Made by a program: the position numbers and the translations under genes. Positions 56,202-64,000 of a DNA stretch of 64,000 nucleotides are shown here, one piece after another. Positions within the stretch are counted from its first letter, which is position 1; each line of letters begins with the position of its first letter. The notes beneath the pieces were generated by a model. It made no database searches. It worked only from the letters and a program-made list of their open reading frames with translations, and was not told where the DNA came from. Source of the DNA: Actinomycetes bacterium (lineage in GTDB: Bacteria > Actinomycetota > Acidimicrobiia > Acidimicrobiales > Acidimicrobilacustridaceae); contig JAKOVH010000013.1 of assembly GCA_029782145.1 (NCBI GenBank), forward strand, positions 248,001 to 312,000. The letters are read 5' to 3'.

Positions 56202-57787
56202 CGCTCGCGGCCCGTGTGGCCCTCGTGGTGCCCACCGTCGGGCGCCCCACGCTGGCCCGGCTGCTCGACGCCCTCGCCGCCTCCGCGCCCGGCGTGGCCG
56301 ACGTGCCGGCGGTGGTGCTGGTCGACGACCGCCGGGACCGCCGCACCCCCTTGCTCGCCGCACCGGTGCCCCCGGCGCTGGAGGGACGGGTCCGGGTGGT
56401 GGCCGGGCACGCGGCCGGGCCGGCCGCCGCCCGCAACGTGGGCTGGCGCTCCACCTCCACCGAGTGGGTGGCCTTCCTCGACGACGACGTCGAGCCGCCG
56501 CCGGGCTGGCTGGCGGCGCTCGAGGGCGACCTCGACGCCGCGGGGCCCGAGGTGGCGGCGGTGCAGGGCCGCATCCGGGTGCCCCTGCCCACCGACCGGC
56601 GCCCCACCGACTGGGAGCGCAACGTGGCCGGCCTGGAGGGCGCCCGCTGGGCCACCGCCGACATGGCCTTCCGGCGTGGCCCGCTGGTGGCGGTGGGCGG
56701 CTTCGACGAGCGGTTCCCTCGCGCCTACCGCGAGGACGCCGAGCTGGCCCTGCGGCTCATGGCGAGCGGGTGGGCGCTCACCGTGGGCGACCGCTGGGTG
56801 TCGCACCCGGTCCGCCCTGCGCCCTGGCACGTGTCGCTCCGCCTGCAGCGGGGCAACGCCGACGACCCGCTGGTGCGCCGCCTCCACGGGCGCGGCTGGC
56901 GAGCGCGCGCCGAGGTGCCGCGGGGCCGGCGGGCCCGGCACGTCGCCGTGGTGGGCGCGGCCGGGGTCGCGGCAGCGGGACTGCTGCTGCGCCGGCCGGC
57001 GCTGGCCGTCGGCGGGGCGGCGGCATGGCTGGCCGGGACCGCCGAGCTGGGCCTGGCCCGCACGCTCCCCGGGCCGCGCGCCGGGCGCGAGGTGGCCGCC
57101 ATGGTCGTCACCTCGCTGGCGCTGCCGTTCGCCGCGGTGGGCTGGTGGGCGTGGGGCGTGGCGAGGCTGCCGGCGCGGCTGGGCCAGCGACCGCACACGT
57201 ACCCCGACGCCGTGCTGTTCGACCGTGACGGAACCCTCGTCGACGACGTGCCCTACAACGGCGACCCCGCGCAGGTCCGGCTCCGGCCGGGCGCCGCCGA
57301 GGCCGTCGCCGAGCTGCGCCGGCGGGGGGTGGCGGTGGGGATGGTCACCAACCAGAGCGGCGTGGCCCGGGGCCTGCTCACCGCCGGGCAGGTGCGCGAG
57401 GTCAACGAGCGGGTGACCGAGCTGGTGGGCGGGCTCGACGTCGTGGAGGCGTGCCTGCACGGGCCCGACGACGGGTGCGAGTGCCGCAAGCCGGCCCCCG
57501 GCATGGTGCTCGCCGCCGCTCGCCGCCTCGGCGCCGAGCCGAGCCGCTGCGTGGTGATCGGCGACATCGGCGCCGACGTCGACGCCGCCCGGGCCGCCGG
57601 CGCCCGCGGGATCCTGGTGCCGACCGGTGTGACCCGGCCCGAGGAGGTCGAGGCCGCCGACGAGGTGGCCGGTGACCTGTCCGAGGCGGTGGCGGCGGCC
57701 CTGGGCGAGACCACGCTCGGCTCCCCGACGGCCGAGGCGGTCGTCGACCCGGCGCAGGTGGTCGAGCGGCAGGCGGTGCTGCGGTGA
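56198..57787 (+). CDS. Fusion of glycosyltransferase family 2 and GmhB-type HAD phosphatase
   Basis: 529 residues from the GTG at 56198. Residues 1-245 are GT2: ALVVPTVGRPTLARLLDAL, VAFLDDDVEPPPGW with the DDD metal site, and GGFDERFPRAYREDAELALR. Residues 250-325 hold about three membrane segments. Residues 335-500 are a HAD phosphatase: LFDRDGTLVDDVPYNGDP with DxD, MVTNQSGVARGLLT, and the zinc loop CLHGPDDGCECRKPAPGM (CxH, then CxC), then VVIGDIGADVDAARAAG. This is the GmhB pattern, which removes the 7-phosphate of heptose 1,7-bisphosphate. Such a fusion is unusual. Overlapped at both ends by neighbours. Confidence 0.88.
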   Translation: MTLAARVALVVPTVGRPTLARLLDALAASAPGVADVPAVVLVDDRRDRRTPLLAAPVPPALEGRVRVVAGHAAGPAAARNVGWRSTSTEWVAFLDDDVEPPPGWLAALEGDLDAAGPEVAAVQGRIRVPLPTDRRPTDWERNVAGLEGARWATADMAFRRGPLVAVGGFDERFPRAYREDAELALRLMASGWALTVGDRWVSHPVRPAPWHVSLRLQRGNADDPLVRRLHGRGWRARAEVPRGRRARHVAVVGAAGVAAAGLLLRRPALAVGGAAAWLAGTAELGLARTLPGPRAGREVAAMVVTSLALPFAAVGWWAWGVARLPARLGQRPHTYPDAVLFDRDGTLVDDVPYNGDPAQVRLRPGAAEAVAELRRRGVAVGMVTNQSGVARGLLTAGQVREVNERVTELVGGLDVVEACLHGPDDGCECRKPAPGMVLAAARRLGAEPSRCVVIGDIGADVDAARAAGARGILVPTGVTRPEEVEAADEVAGDLSEAVAAALGETTLGSPTAEAVVDPAQVVERQAVLR

Positions 57788-59082
57788 GCCGCGGGCACGT
57801 GCTGGTGGCGCGCCTCGACAGCCTGGGCGACGTGCTGCTGGCCGGCCCGGCGGTGCGCGCCGTGGCGGCCGGCGCCGAACGGGTCACCGCGCTCGTGTCG
57901 TCGCGAGGCGAGCCCGCCGCCCGCCTGCTGCCCGGCGTCGACGAGGTGGTGGTCTTCGACGCCCCCTGGATCCTCGCCGACCCCGAGCCGCTCGACCCGG
58001 CCGCCGTCGAGGCGCTGGTGGCCCGGCTGGCGCAGCTGCGCCTCGACGCCGCGGTGGTGATGACCTCGTTCCACCAGAGCCCGCTGCCCCTGGCCCTGCT
58101 GCTGCGCCTGGCCGGTGTTGGGTTCGTCGGCGCCGTGTGCGACGACTTCCCCGGCTCGCTGCTCGACGTCCGCCACCGGGTGCCCGACGAGCTGCACGAG
58201 GTCGAGCGGGGCCTCTCGCTGGCGGAGGCGTGCGGCTTCTCCCTGCCCGCCGGCGACGACGCTTGCCTGCGCGTCGACGGTGTCGATCTCGGTGCCCCCG
58301 CGTTCGACGGCGGAGGTCGGATCGACGCCGGGCGCCCCGATGACGGCACCGGCGGCGCCCGAGGCCCCCGCGGCGCCCGAGGCCCCCGCGGCCTCGGGGG
58401 CCAGGGCCTCGGCGGCCTCGGCGGGCTCGGCGCCGGGCCCTACGTCGTGGTCCACCCGGGCGCCAGCGTGCCGGCCCGCACCTGGCCCCCCGAGCGGTTC
58501 GCGGCGGCCGCCCGCGCCCTCGCCGCCGCCGGCCTGGGCGTGGTCGTCACCGGATCGGCCGGCGAGCGGGCCCTGGTCGAGCGCATCCGCGGCCAGGCGG
58601 CCGGGGCCAGGGCCGGGGCCGGGCAGGTGGTGGGGCTCTGCGGCCTGCCGCTGCCGACGTTCGCCCGGCTGCTCGCCGGCGCCGACGCCGTGGTGGTGGG
58701 CAACACGGGGCCAGCTCACCTGGCCGCGGCGGTGGGCACCGCAGTGGTGTCGCTCTACCCGCCCACCGTCCCGGCGGCCCGGTGGAGGCCGTGGGGCGTC
58801 CCTCACGTGCTGCTGGGCGACCAGCGGGTGGCGTGCGCCGGCTGCCGGGCCCGTACGTGCCCCTTCGGCGAGGCGCAGCCCTGCCTCGCCGGCGTGGAGC
58901 CGGCCGACGTGGTGGGCGCCGTGGAGCTGGTGCGGCGCGAGAGCGGCCGAGGCCACCTCGCCGTGGCATCCGTGGCGGCCGGGTCGGCCGTGGCGGCTGC
59001 AGGGGGCGTGAGAGACGCGGCGGCCCGGTCGGCCGTGGCGGCTGCGGCGGGCGGGGCGGGGGCCGGCGGAGGTGAGCGGTGA
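57784..59082 (+). CDS. Glycosyltransferase family 9 (heptosyltransferase-like)
   Basis: 432 residues. HVLVARLDSLGDVLLAGPAV at the N-terminus and the donor-site VVHPGASVPARTWPPERFA with VVGNTGPAHLAAAVGTAVV are GT9/heptosyltransferase signatures. Between residues 189 and 219 a Gly/Arg/Leu insert (GGARGPRGARGPRG, then GGLGGLGAG) made by a repeated DNA unit replaces the loop between the two Rossmann domains; its last 40 residues are an Ala/Gly-rich tail. GTG start overlaps the previous stop, and its own stop overlaps the next ATG. In this operon the donor is probably the NDP-heptose made by GmhA/HldE/GmhB. Confidence 0.88.
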   Translation: MSRGHVLVARLDSLGDVLLAGPAVRAVAAGAERVTALVSSRGEPAARLLPGVDEVVVFDAPWILADPEPLDPAAVEALVARLAQLRLDAAVVMTSFHQSPLPLALLLRLAGVGFVGAVCDDFPGSLLDVRHRVPDELHEVERGLSLAEACGFSLPAGDDACLRVDGVDLGAPAFDGGGRIDAGRPDDGTGGARGPRGARGPRGLGGQGLGGLGGLGAGPYVVVHPGASVPARTWPPERFAAAARALAAAGLGVVVTGSAGERALVERIRGQAAGARAGAGQVVGLCGLPLPTFARLLAGADAVVVGNTGPAHLAAAVGTAVVSLYPPTVPAARWRPWGVPHVLLGDQRVACAGCRARTCPFGEAQPCLAGVEPADVVGAVELVRRESGRGHLAVASVAAGSAVAAAGGVRDAAARSAVAAAAGGAGAGGGER

Positions 59083-60038
59083 ACGTCCTCCTCTGGCACG
59101 TGCACGGCTCGTGGACGACGGCGTTCGTGCAGGGCCCCCACCGGTACCTCGTGCCGGTGCTGCCCGACCGGGGCCCCGACGGCCGGGGCCGGGCCCGGAC
59201 CTGGGACTGGCCGGCGTCGGTGGTCGAGGTGGCCCCCGAGCAGCTGCGCCACGCCGACATCGACGTGGTGGTGCTGCAGCGTCCCGAGGAGCTGGCCGCC
59301 CTGGCCGAGGCGTGGACGGGCCGCCGGCCCGGGCGCGACGTGCCCGCCGTCTACCTCGAGCACAACGCGCCCCAGGGCCGCATCGGCGACATGCGCCACC
59401 CGGCCGCCGACCGGCCCGAGCTCACCGTCGTGCACGTCACCCACTTCAACCGCCTGTTCTGGGACTGCGGCACCACCCCCACCCGGGTGATCGAGCACGG
59501 CATCGTCGACCCCGGCCCTCGCTACACCGGCGAGCTCGAACGGGTGGCCGTGGTGGTGAACGAGCCGGTGCGCCGCGGCCGGGTGACCGGCACCGACCTG
59601 CTCGCCGGCTTCGCCGAGGCGGCACCGCTCGACGTGTTCGGCATGGGCGTGGAGGCGCTGGCCGCGTCGGTCCCCGGGCGCATCGAAGCCCACGACGACG
59701 TGCCCCAAGCCACCATGCACGACCAGCTGGCCCGGCGCCGGGCCTACCTCCACCCCGTGCGCTGGACGTCGCTCGGCCTGTCGCTGCTCGAGGCCATGCA
59801 CCTCGGGATGCCCGTCGCCGCGCTGGCCACCACCGAGGTGGTCGAGGCCGTGCCGAGCGAGGCGGGCGTGATCTCCACCGACCCCGCCGTGCTGGCCGAC
59901 GCCCTGCGGCGCTGGCTCGCCGATCCGGCCGAGGCCTTCGTCACCGGCAAGGAGGCCCGCCGCGCCGCGCTCGACCGCTACGGGCTCGAGCGCTTCCTCG
60001 ACGACTGGGACCGCACCCTCGAGGAGGTGTCCCGATGA
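59079..60038 (+). CDS. Glycosyltransferase (GT-B, GT4-like)
   Basis: 319 residues. LLWHVHGSWTTAFVQGPHRY and VYLEHNAPQGRIGDMRHPAA form an acceptor-side domain, and AYLHPVRWTSLGLSLLEAMHLGMPVAALATTE holds the C-terminal donor site with SLLEAM, which corresponds to the GT4 E motif. A shortened GT-B enzyme: the usual long N-terminal domain is reduced. ATG start overlaps the GT9 stop, and the stop overlaps the next ATG. Substrate not known, but it lies inside the heptose operon. Confidence 0.8.
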   Translation: MNVLLWHVHGSWTTAFVQGPHRYLVPVLPDRGPDGRGRARTWDWPASVVEVAPEQLRHADIDVVVLQRPEELAALAEAWTGRRPGRDVPAVYLEHNAPQGRIGDMRHPAADRPELTVVHVTHFNRLFWDCGTTPTRVIEHGIVDPGPRYTGELERVAVVVNEPVRRGRVTGTDLLAGFAEAAPLDVFGMGVEALAASVPGRIEAHDDVPQATMHDQLARRRAYLHPVRWTSLGLSLLEAMHLGMPVAALATTEVVEAVPSEAGVISTDPAVLADALRRWLADPAEAFVTGKEARRAALDRYGLERFLDDWDRTLEEVSR

Positions 60039-61276
60039 CCCCCCTGCGCATCGCCTTCGTGTCCGAGCACGCCAGCCCTCTGGCCACGCTCGGCGGGGCC
60101 GACGCCGGCGGGCAGAACGTCCACGTGGCCGCCCTCGCCCGCCAGCTCGGTCGGATGGGCCACCAGGTCGTGGTGCACACCCGGCGTGACGACCCCGCGC
60201 TGCCCGAGCTGGTCGAGATGGCGCCCGGCGTGTCGGTGCACCACGTCGACGCCGGACCGGCCGAGCCTGTCCCGAAGGACGAGCTGTTCGGGCACATGCC
60301 CCGCTTCGCCGCCGAGCTGCAACGGGCGTGGCGGGGTGCGCCGCCCGACGTGGTGCACACCCACTTCTGGATGTCGGGGTGGGCCGGGGTGCACGCCGCC
60401 CGCCCGCTCGGGGTGCCGGTGGTGCACACCTTCCATGCTCTCGGCGTGGTGAAGCGCCGCCACCAGGGCGAGCGCGACACCAGCCCGCCGGAGCGCCAGG
60501 GCGTGGAGCGCTCGCTGCTGCACGACTGCGAGCGCGTCGTGGCCACCTGCTCCGACGAGGTGTTCGAGCTGGTGCAGCTCGGGGCCGTGCGCCACCGCCC
60601 GGCGGTCGTGCCGTGCGGCGTCGACACCCGGCGCTTCCGGCCCGAGGGGCCCGTCGAACCGCGAGCGGCGGGCCGTCACCGCGTGGTGGTGGTGGGCCGG
60701 CTGGTCGAGCGCAAGGGTGTCGCCGACGTGATCCGGGCGCTCGCCGAGGTGCCCGGTGCCGAGCTGGTCGTGGCCGGCGGGCCCGATGCGGCTCGCCTCG
60801 CCGACGACCCCGAGATCGCCCGGCTCCGGTCGGTGGCGGTGGCGGCCGGGGTGGCCGACCGGGTGCAGCTGCGGGGACGGGTCGACCGGGACCACCTGCC
60901 GGCGCTGCTGCGGTCCGCCGACGTGGTGGCGTGCGTGCCGTGGTACGAGCCGTTCGGCATCGTCCCGCTCGAGGCCATGGCCTGCGGCGTCCCCGTCGTC
61001 GCCTCCGCGGTCGGCGGGCTGGTCGACACGGTGGTCGACGGCGTCACCGGCCTGCACGTGCCACCCCGAGACCCGGCGGCGCTGGCCGGCGCCCTGCGGG
61101 CCTTGCTGGGTGACACCACCCGCCGCGCCGCCATGGGGCGCGCCGGCGTCGAGCGGGTACGTGCTCGCTACACGTGGGCCCGGGTCGCCGCCGCCACGCT
61201 CGAGGTGTACCGCGACGTCCTCACCGCCGGCCGCTCGCTGCCGGCCGGGGAGATGGCACGGGCGGCCGGCCCATGA
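60035..61276 (+). CDS. Glycosyltransferase family 4, MshA/sucrose-synthase-like
   Basis: 413 residues. RIAFVSEHASPLATLGGADAG then GGQNVHVAALARQLGRMGHQ is the donor/acceptor glycine loop found in MshA and sucrose-phosphate synthase-like GT4 proteins. VVVVGRLVERKGVADVIRAL and VVACVPWYEPFGIVPLEAMA follow, with the E-x7-E pair in EPFGIVPLE. Two intact Rossmann domains. The ATG at 60035 overlaps the previous stop (ATGA), and the stop overlaps the gmhA ATG. Donor may be a UDP- or NDP-sugar. Confidence 0.88.
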   Translation: MTPLRIAFVSEHASPLATLGGADAGGQNVHVAALARQLGRMGHQVVVHTRRDDPALPELVEMAPGVSVHHVDAGPAEPVPKDELFGHMPRFAAELQRAWRGAPPDVVHTHFWMSGWAGVHAARPLGVPVVHTFHALGVVKRRHQGERDTSPPERQGVERSLLHDCERVVATCSDEVFELVQLGAVRHRPAVVPCGVDTRRFRPEGPVEPRAAGRHRVVVVGRLVERKGVADVIRALAEVPGAELVVAGGPDAARLADDPEIARLRSVAVAAGVADRVQLRGRVDRDHLPALLRSADVVACVPWYEPFGIVPLEAMACGVPVVASAVGGLVDTVVDGVTGLHVPPRDPAALAGALRALLGDTTRRAAMGRAGVERVRARYTWARVAAATLEVYRDVLTAGRSLPAGEMARAAGP

Positions 61277-62022
61277 CCCCGCCCGTCCACTCCGCCCCTG
61301 CGTCCCTTCCTGTACGCGTCCCCGTCCCTCCTCTCGAACCTGTGCCCGAATCCGGTCCGGGAGGGACAGATCCGGGCACAGGTTCGGGCGGTGGAGCGGC
61401 GACGAGCGGCGGGGCGGCGGACCTGACCGGCCACCTCGACGACCTCCACGGCGCCCTGCACGAGGTGCGGGCCCACCTCGACCGGCTCGAGCGGTGGGGC
61501 GCCCACCTGGCCTCGGTGTTGCTCGGGGGCGGCCGGCTCCTCGCCGCCGGCAACGGGGGCAGCGCGGCGCACGCCCAGCACCTCACGAGCGAGCTGGTGG
61601 GGCGCTTCGTGGTCGACCGGCGGCCCCTCAGCGCCCTCGCCCTGCACTCGGAGAGCTCAGCGGTCACCGCCATCGTGAACGACTACGGCGCCGACGCGCT
61701 GTTCGCCCGCCAGGTGGAGGCCCACGGCCGGCCCGGCGACGTGCTCGTCGCCCTGTCGACCTCGGGCCGCAGCCCCAACGTGCTCGCCGCGGTCGAGGCG
61801 GCCCACCGCTCGGGCCTGGTGGCGTGGGCCCTCACCGGTCCGGGCCCGAACCCGCTGGCCGAGCGCGCCGACGACGCGGTCGTGGTGGCGGCCCGCAGCA
61901 CTGCCACGGTGCAGGAGGTCCACCAGGTGCTCGTCCACCTGTTGTGCGTCGCCCTGGAGCGGTGCCTGCCCGTCGAAGTGCCGCTCGTGGCCGCTGGCGC
62001 GGTGTTGGAGGATGCGCGATGA
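61273..62022 (+). CDS. gmhA: Phosphoheptose isomerase (SIS domain)
   Basis: 249 residues. After a 55-residue Pro/Gly-rich N-terminal extension that GmhA proteins do not usually have, the SIS domain begins LTGHLDDLHGALHEVRAHLD, and has the sugar-phosphate loop LLAAGNGGSAAHAQHLTSELVGRF, the catalytic VLVALSTSGRSPNVLAAVEAA, and the metal-binding VQEVHQVLVHLLC. It isomerises sedoheptulose 7-phosphate to D-glycero-D-manno-heptose 7-phosphate, the first step of NDP-heptose synthesis. The N-terminal extension is largely encoded by an inverted repeat (61335-61386). ATG start overlaps the GT4 stop, and its TGA overlaps hldE. Confidence 0.9.
   Translation: MTPPVHSAPASLPVRVPVPPLEPVPESGPGGTDPGTGSGGGAATSGGAADLTGHLDDLHGALHEVRAHLDRLERWGAHLASVLLGGGRLLAAGNGGSAAHAQHLTSELVGRFVVDRRPLSALALHSESSAVTAIVNDYGADALFARQVEAHGRPGDVLVALSTSGRSPNVLAAVEAAHRSGLVAWALTGPGPNPLAERADDAVVVAARSTATVQEVHQVLVHLLCVALERCLPVEVPLVAAGAVLEDAR
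61335..61386. repeat. Inverted repeat inside the gmhA N-terminal linker
   Basis: Bases 61335-61348 and 61373-61386 are exact reverse complements (14 pairs), followed after one mismatch by three more pairs. Together they encode residues about 21-38 of GmhA, a linker not needed in the family. Confidence 0.85.
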
Positions 62023-63548
62023 CCCGCCCGGCGCGGTCGGGCGCTCCGATCGTCGTGGTCGGCGACGCCCTGCTCGACGTGGAGCTCGAGGGCCGGGTCG
62101 AGCGGGTCTGCCCCGACGCGCCGGTGCCCGTCGTCGACGAGACCGAGGTGCGCCACCGGCCCGGGGGCGCCGCGCTCGCAGCCACCCTTGCGGCCATGGC
62201 CGGAGCCGACGGTCGCCCCGTCGTGCTCGTCACCGCGGTGGGCGACGACGAGGCCGGTCGGCGCCTGCGCCGCCTGCTCGAGGCCGTCGGGGTCGAGGTG
62301 GTCGATCTCGGCCTGCGCGGCGCCACACCCGAGAAGATCCGCGTGCGGGCCGCCGGGCAGTCGCTCGTCCGCCTCGACCGGGGCGGCCCGGGCGGCGGGC
62401 CCGTGGGAGCCCTCGGTCGCGACGGGCGGCAGGCCCTCACGGGCGCCGCAGCCGTGCTCGTCGCCGACTACGGGCGGGGGGTGAGCGGCGAGCCCAGCGT
62501 GCGGGCCGCGCTGAAGGAGCTGGCCGGTGCCGTGCCGCTGGTGTGGGACCCCCACCCTCGGGGAACCGCGCCCGTGCCCGGCACCTGGCTCGCCACGCCC
62601 AACGCCAGTGAGGCCGATCGGGCGGCCGGCGACCTCCTCGCCGTCGGTGACGCCGGCGCGAGCGGTCTGCGGCGCACGACCCGGCTGGCGTCGCTGCTCG
62701 TCGACCTGTGGTCGGTCCGCGCCGTCGCCGTCACCTTGTCCGAGCGCGGGGCGCTGCTGGTGAGCGGCGGCGGCCCGCCGATGGTGGCCCCACCGCCGGA
62801 GCGCGCCGAGGGCGACCCCTGCGGCGCCGGCGACCGGTTCGCGGTCGAGGCCGCCACCGCCCTCGCCGCGGGCGCGGTGCTGTCCGAGGCCGTGCTCGCC
62901 GGCGTGGCGGCCGCCACCCGGTTCGTGGCGGCGGGCGGCGCCTCCGCGCTCCGGCTGCCACCCCTCGACCAGCCCCCCACCTCCGCTCCCAACGCCCACC
63001 CCGAACCCTCCGCTGGCTCGATCGATCACCTCATGAGGTCATCGATCGAGCCAGCGGTCGGAGGGCGGGGCCTGGCGAGGGCGCGGCCATGGTCCGACGC
63101 CCGGCAGCTGGTCGAGCGGGTGCGGGCCGGTGGCGGCACGGTCGTGGCCACCGGCGGGTGCTTCGACCTGCTCCACGCGGGGCACGTGAGCCTGCTGTCT
63201 CGCGCCCGGGGGCTCGGTGACTGCCTGGTGGTGTGCCTGAACTCCGACGCCTCGGTGCGCCGCCTGAAGGGCGACGGCCGCCCGGTGGTCGGCGAGCAGG
63301 ACCGCCGGCAGGTGCTCGAGGCGCTGGCCAGCGTCGACGCCGTCGCCGTCTTCGACGAGCCCACCCCCGCGCAGGTCCTGCGCGACCTGCGTCCCGACAT
63401 CTTCGTCAAGGGTGGCGACTACGCCGGCGCCACGCTGCCCGAGGCCGCCGTGCTCGACGAGTGGGGCGGCCAGCTCGTCGTGCTCCCGTATCTCGACGGG
63501 CGCTCCACGTCCCGCCTCCTCGCCACGGTGCTCGCCCGCGACCTCTGA
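62019..63548 (+). CDS. hldE: Bifunctional heptose 7-phosphate kinase / heptose 1-phosphate nucleotidyltransferase (HldE)
   Basis: 509 residues, two domains. Residues 1-315 are a PfkB-family sugar kinase: VVVGDALLDVELEGRVERVC, RPGGAALAATLAAMAGADG, and the active site EGDPCGAGDRFAVEAATAL, which has GAGD intact. Residues 365-509 are the cytidylyltransferase-like domain: VVATGGCFDLLHAGHVSLL (HxGH), CLNSDASVRRLKGDGRP and LDGRSTSRLLATV. Between them, residues about 316-360 form a linker that contains the palindrome at 63010-63057. It phosphorylates heptose 7-phosphate at C1 and later joins the 1-phosphate to a nucleotide (ADP in the known case). ATG start overlaps the gmhA stop. Confidence 0.9.
   Translation: MTRPARSGAPIVVVGDALLDVELEGRVERVCPDAPVPVVDETEVRHRPGGAALAATLAAMAGADGRPVVLVTAVGDDEAGRRLRRLLEAVGVEVVDLGLRGATPEKIRVRAAGQSLVRLDRGGPGGGPVGALGRDGRQALTGAAAVLVADYGRGVSGEPSVRAALKELAGAVPLVWDPHPRGTAPVPGTWLATPNASEADRAAGDLLAVGDAGASGLRRTTRLASLLVDLWSVRAVAVTLSERGALLVSGGGPPMVAPPPERAEGDPCGAGDRFAVEAATALAAGAVLSEAVLAGVAAATRFVAAGGASALRLPPLDQPPTSAPNAHPEPSAGSIDHLMRSSIEPAVGGRGLARARPWSDARQLVERVRAGGGTVVATGGCFDLLHAGHVSLLSRARGLGDCLVVCLNSDASVRRLKGDGRPVVGEQDRRQVLEALASVDAVAVFDEPTPAQVLRDLRPDIFVKGGDYAGATLPEAAVLDEWGGQLVVLPYLDGRSTSRLLATVLARDL
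63010..63057. repeat. Near-perfect 24-bp-arm palindrome in the hldE interdomain linker
   Basis: Bases 63010-63033 and 63034-63057 are reverse complements with one mismatch (63027/63040); its centre is a self-complementary ACCTCATGAGGT. It is read through in frame as linker residues about 331-347. The flanking bases resemble those of the intergenic inverted repeat at 3350-3400. Confidence 0.9.
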
Positions 63549-63644
63549 GCCGACGAACCACCTCCGCCCACGCCTCGCTTCTTCCTTCCCGCTTCTCGCT
63601 CCTCGCCGTCCCGATCCCCACCGCGAACGTCCCCTGGAGGACCC

Positions 63645-64000
63645 ATGGCCACCATCCGATCCGCCCCCTCCGCTGGTCCGGAAACGGGGGTCGACCCCGA
63701 CCTCGGCCCCGTCTCCGGCACCCCGCTCGGCACGGTGCTGATCACCGGCGCGGCGTCCGGGCTCGGCGCCGCCGTGGCCGCCGCCGTGAGCGCCGCCGGC
63801 GGGCAGCCGGTCGGCCTCGACCGGGTGCCCGTCGAGGGGATGGACCACGAGGTCGTCGACCTCGCCGATGCGCGGGCCGCCGAGGCGGCCGTCGCCCGGG
63901 TGCTCGAGCGCCACCCTCGCCTCGGCGGCGTGGTCACCGCCGCCGGCACCGACGCCTGCGGACGCCTCGAGGACGTGCCCGCCGAGGACTGGGAGCGGGT
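63645..64000 (+). CDS. Short-chain dehydrogenase, N-terminal part (3' end outside window)
   Basis: 118 residues are present up to the window edge. After a Pro/Gly-rich start, GTVLITGAASGLGAAVAAAVSAAGGQ is the classical SDR NAD(P) loop, and VVTAAGTDACGRLEDVPAEDWE corresponds to the region with the N/S(A)AG motif (here TAAG). It lies 96 bases after hldE on the same strand with a CTGGAGGACCC Shine-Dalgarno, so it may be part of the sugar operon. It is not an extended SDR of the HldD epimerase type. The catalytic YxxxK lies outside the window. Confidence 0.85.
   Translation, partial: MATIRSAPSAGPETGVDPDLGPVSGTPLGTVLITGAASGLGAAVAAAVSAAGGQPVGLDRVPVEGMDHEVVDLADARAAEAAVARVLERHPRLGGVVTAAGTDACGRLEDVPAEDWER

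Overview
The window is very GC-rich, protein-dense DNA with many GTG starts, stop/start overlaps of the GTGA or ATGA type and almost no non-coding space. Gene content (F420 genes cofD and cofE, a DUF3499 protein, a DUF5719 protein, a SigB/SigF-type sigma factor with its regulators, SecA ending in a SEC-C zinc tail) points to an actinomycete. Several proteins look most like those of Acidimicrobiia (Iamia-type); that placement is from memory, not from a search. No rRNA, tRNA, CRISPR array, insertion sequence or phage gene was seen.

Bases 1-14100: sugar-nucleotide and cell-surface genes. These are a cut glycosyltransferase, a nucleotidyltransferase, a UDP-glucose-epimerase-like protein, cofE-cofD (coenzyme F420), gmd and an rmd-like reductase (GDP-deoxyhexose), a GT4 enzyme, a 1127-residue membrane glycosyltransferase, a DUF5719 protein and a membrane-anchored thioredoxin-like protein. 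Bases 14100-32000: housekeeping. These are ftsH, DUF3499, a CPBP protease, a large membrane protein, a polyprenyl-phosphate-type GT2, phosphomannomutase, a Trm112-like protein, a sugar isomerase, ahcY, an SDR, ComF, secA and prfB. The grouping of cofD/cofE, mannose genes, DUF3499, ahcY, comF and secA resembles one known from Mycobacterium.

Bases 32000-54400: a mixed accessory stretch. It holds an ABC-F ATPase, a GGDEF-EAL protein, a pyruvoyl-dependent arginine decarboxylase beside an unknown protein flanked by two kinds of 8-bp tandem repeat, membrane GT-C-like and CinA-like proteins, a DJ-1 family protein, a hydrolase, a PAS/SpoIIE phosphatase, a GT2, a phytoene-desaturase-like oxidoreductase, topoisomerase IB, several small proteins, and an STAS / anti-sigma-like / sigma factor unit.

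Bases 54550-63550: one tightly overlapped operon. It encodes a carbamoyltransferase, a GT2 fused to a GmhB-type phosphatase, a heptosyltransferase-like GT9, two more glycosyltransferases, GmhA and HldE. Together they can make an NDP-heptose and build it into a surface glycan, possibly carbamoylated. The last gene, an SDR, runs off the window.

Two sequence-level patterns stand out. One is a TAnnnT hexamer 6-11 bases before many start codons, the arrangement expected for leaderless transcripts. The other is a set of long, near-perfect inverted repeats, two of them inside coding sequence in the linkers of GmhA and HldE.
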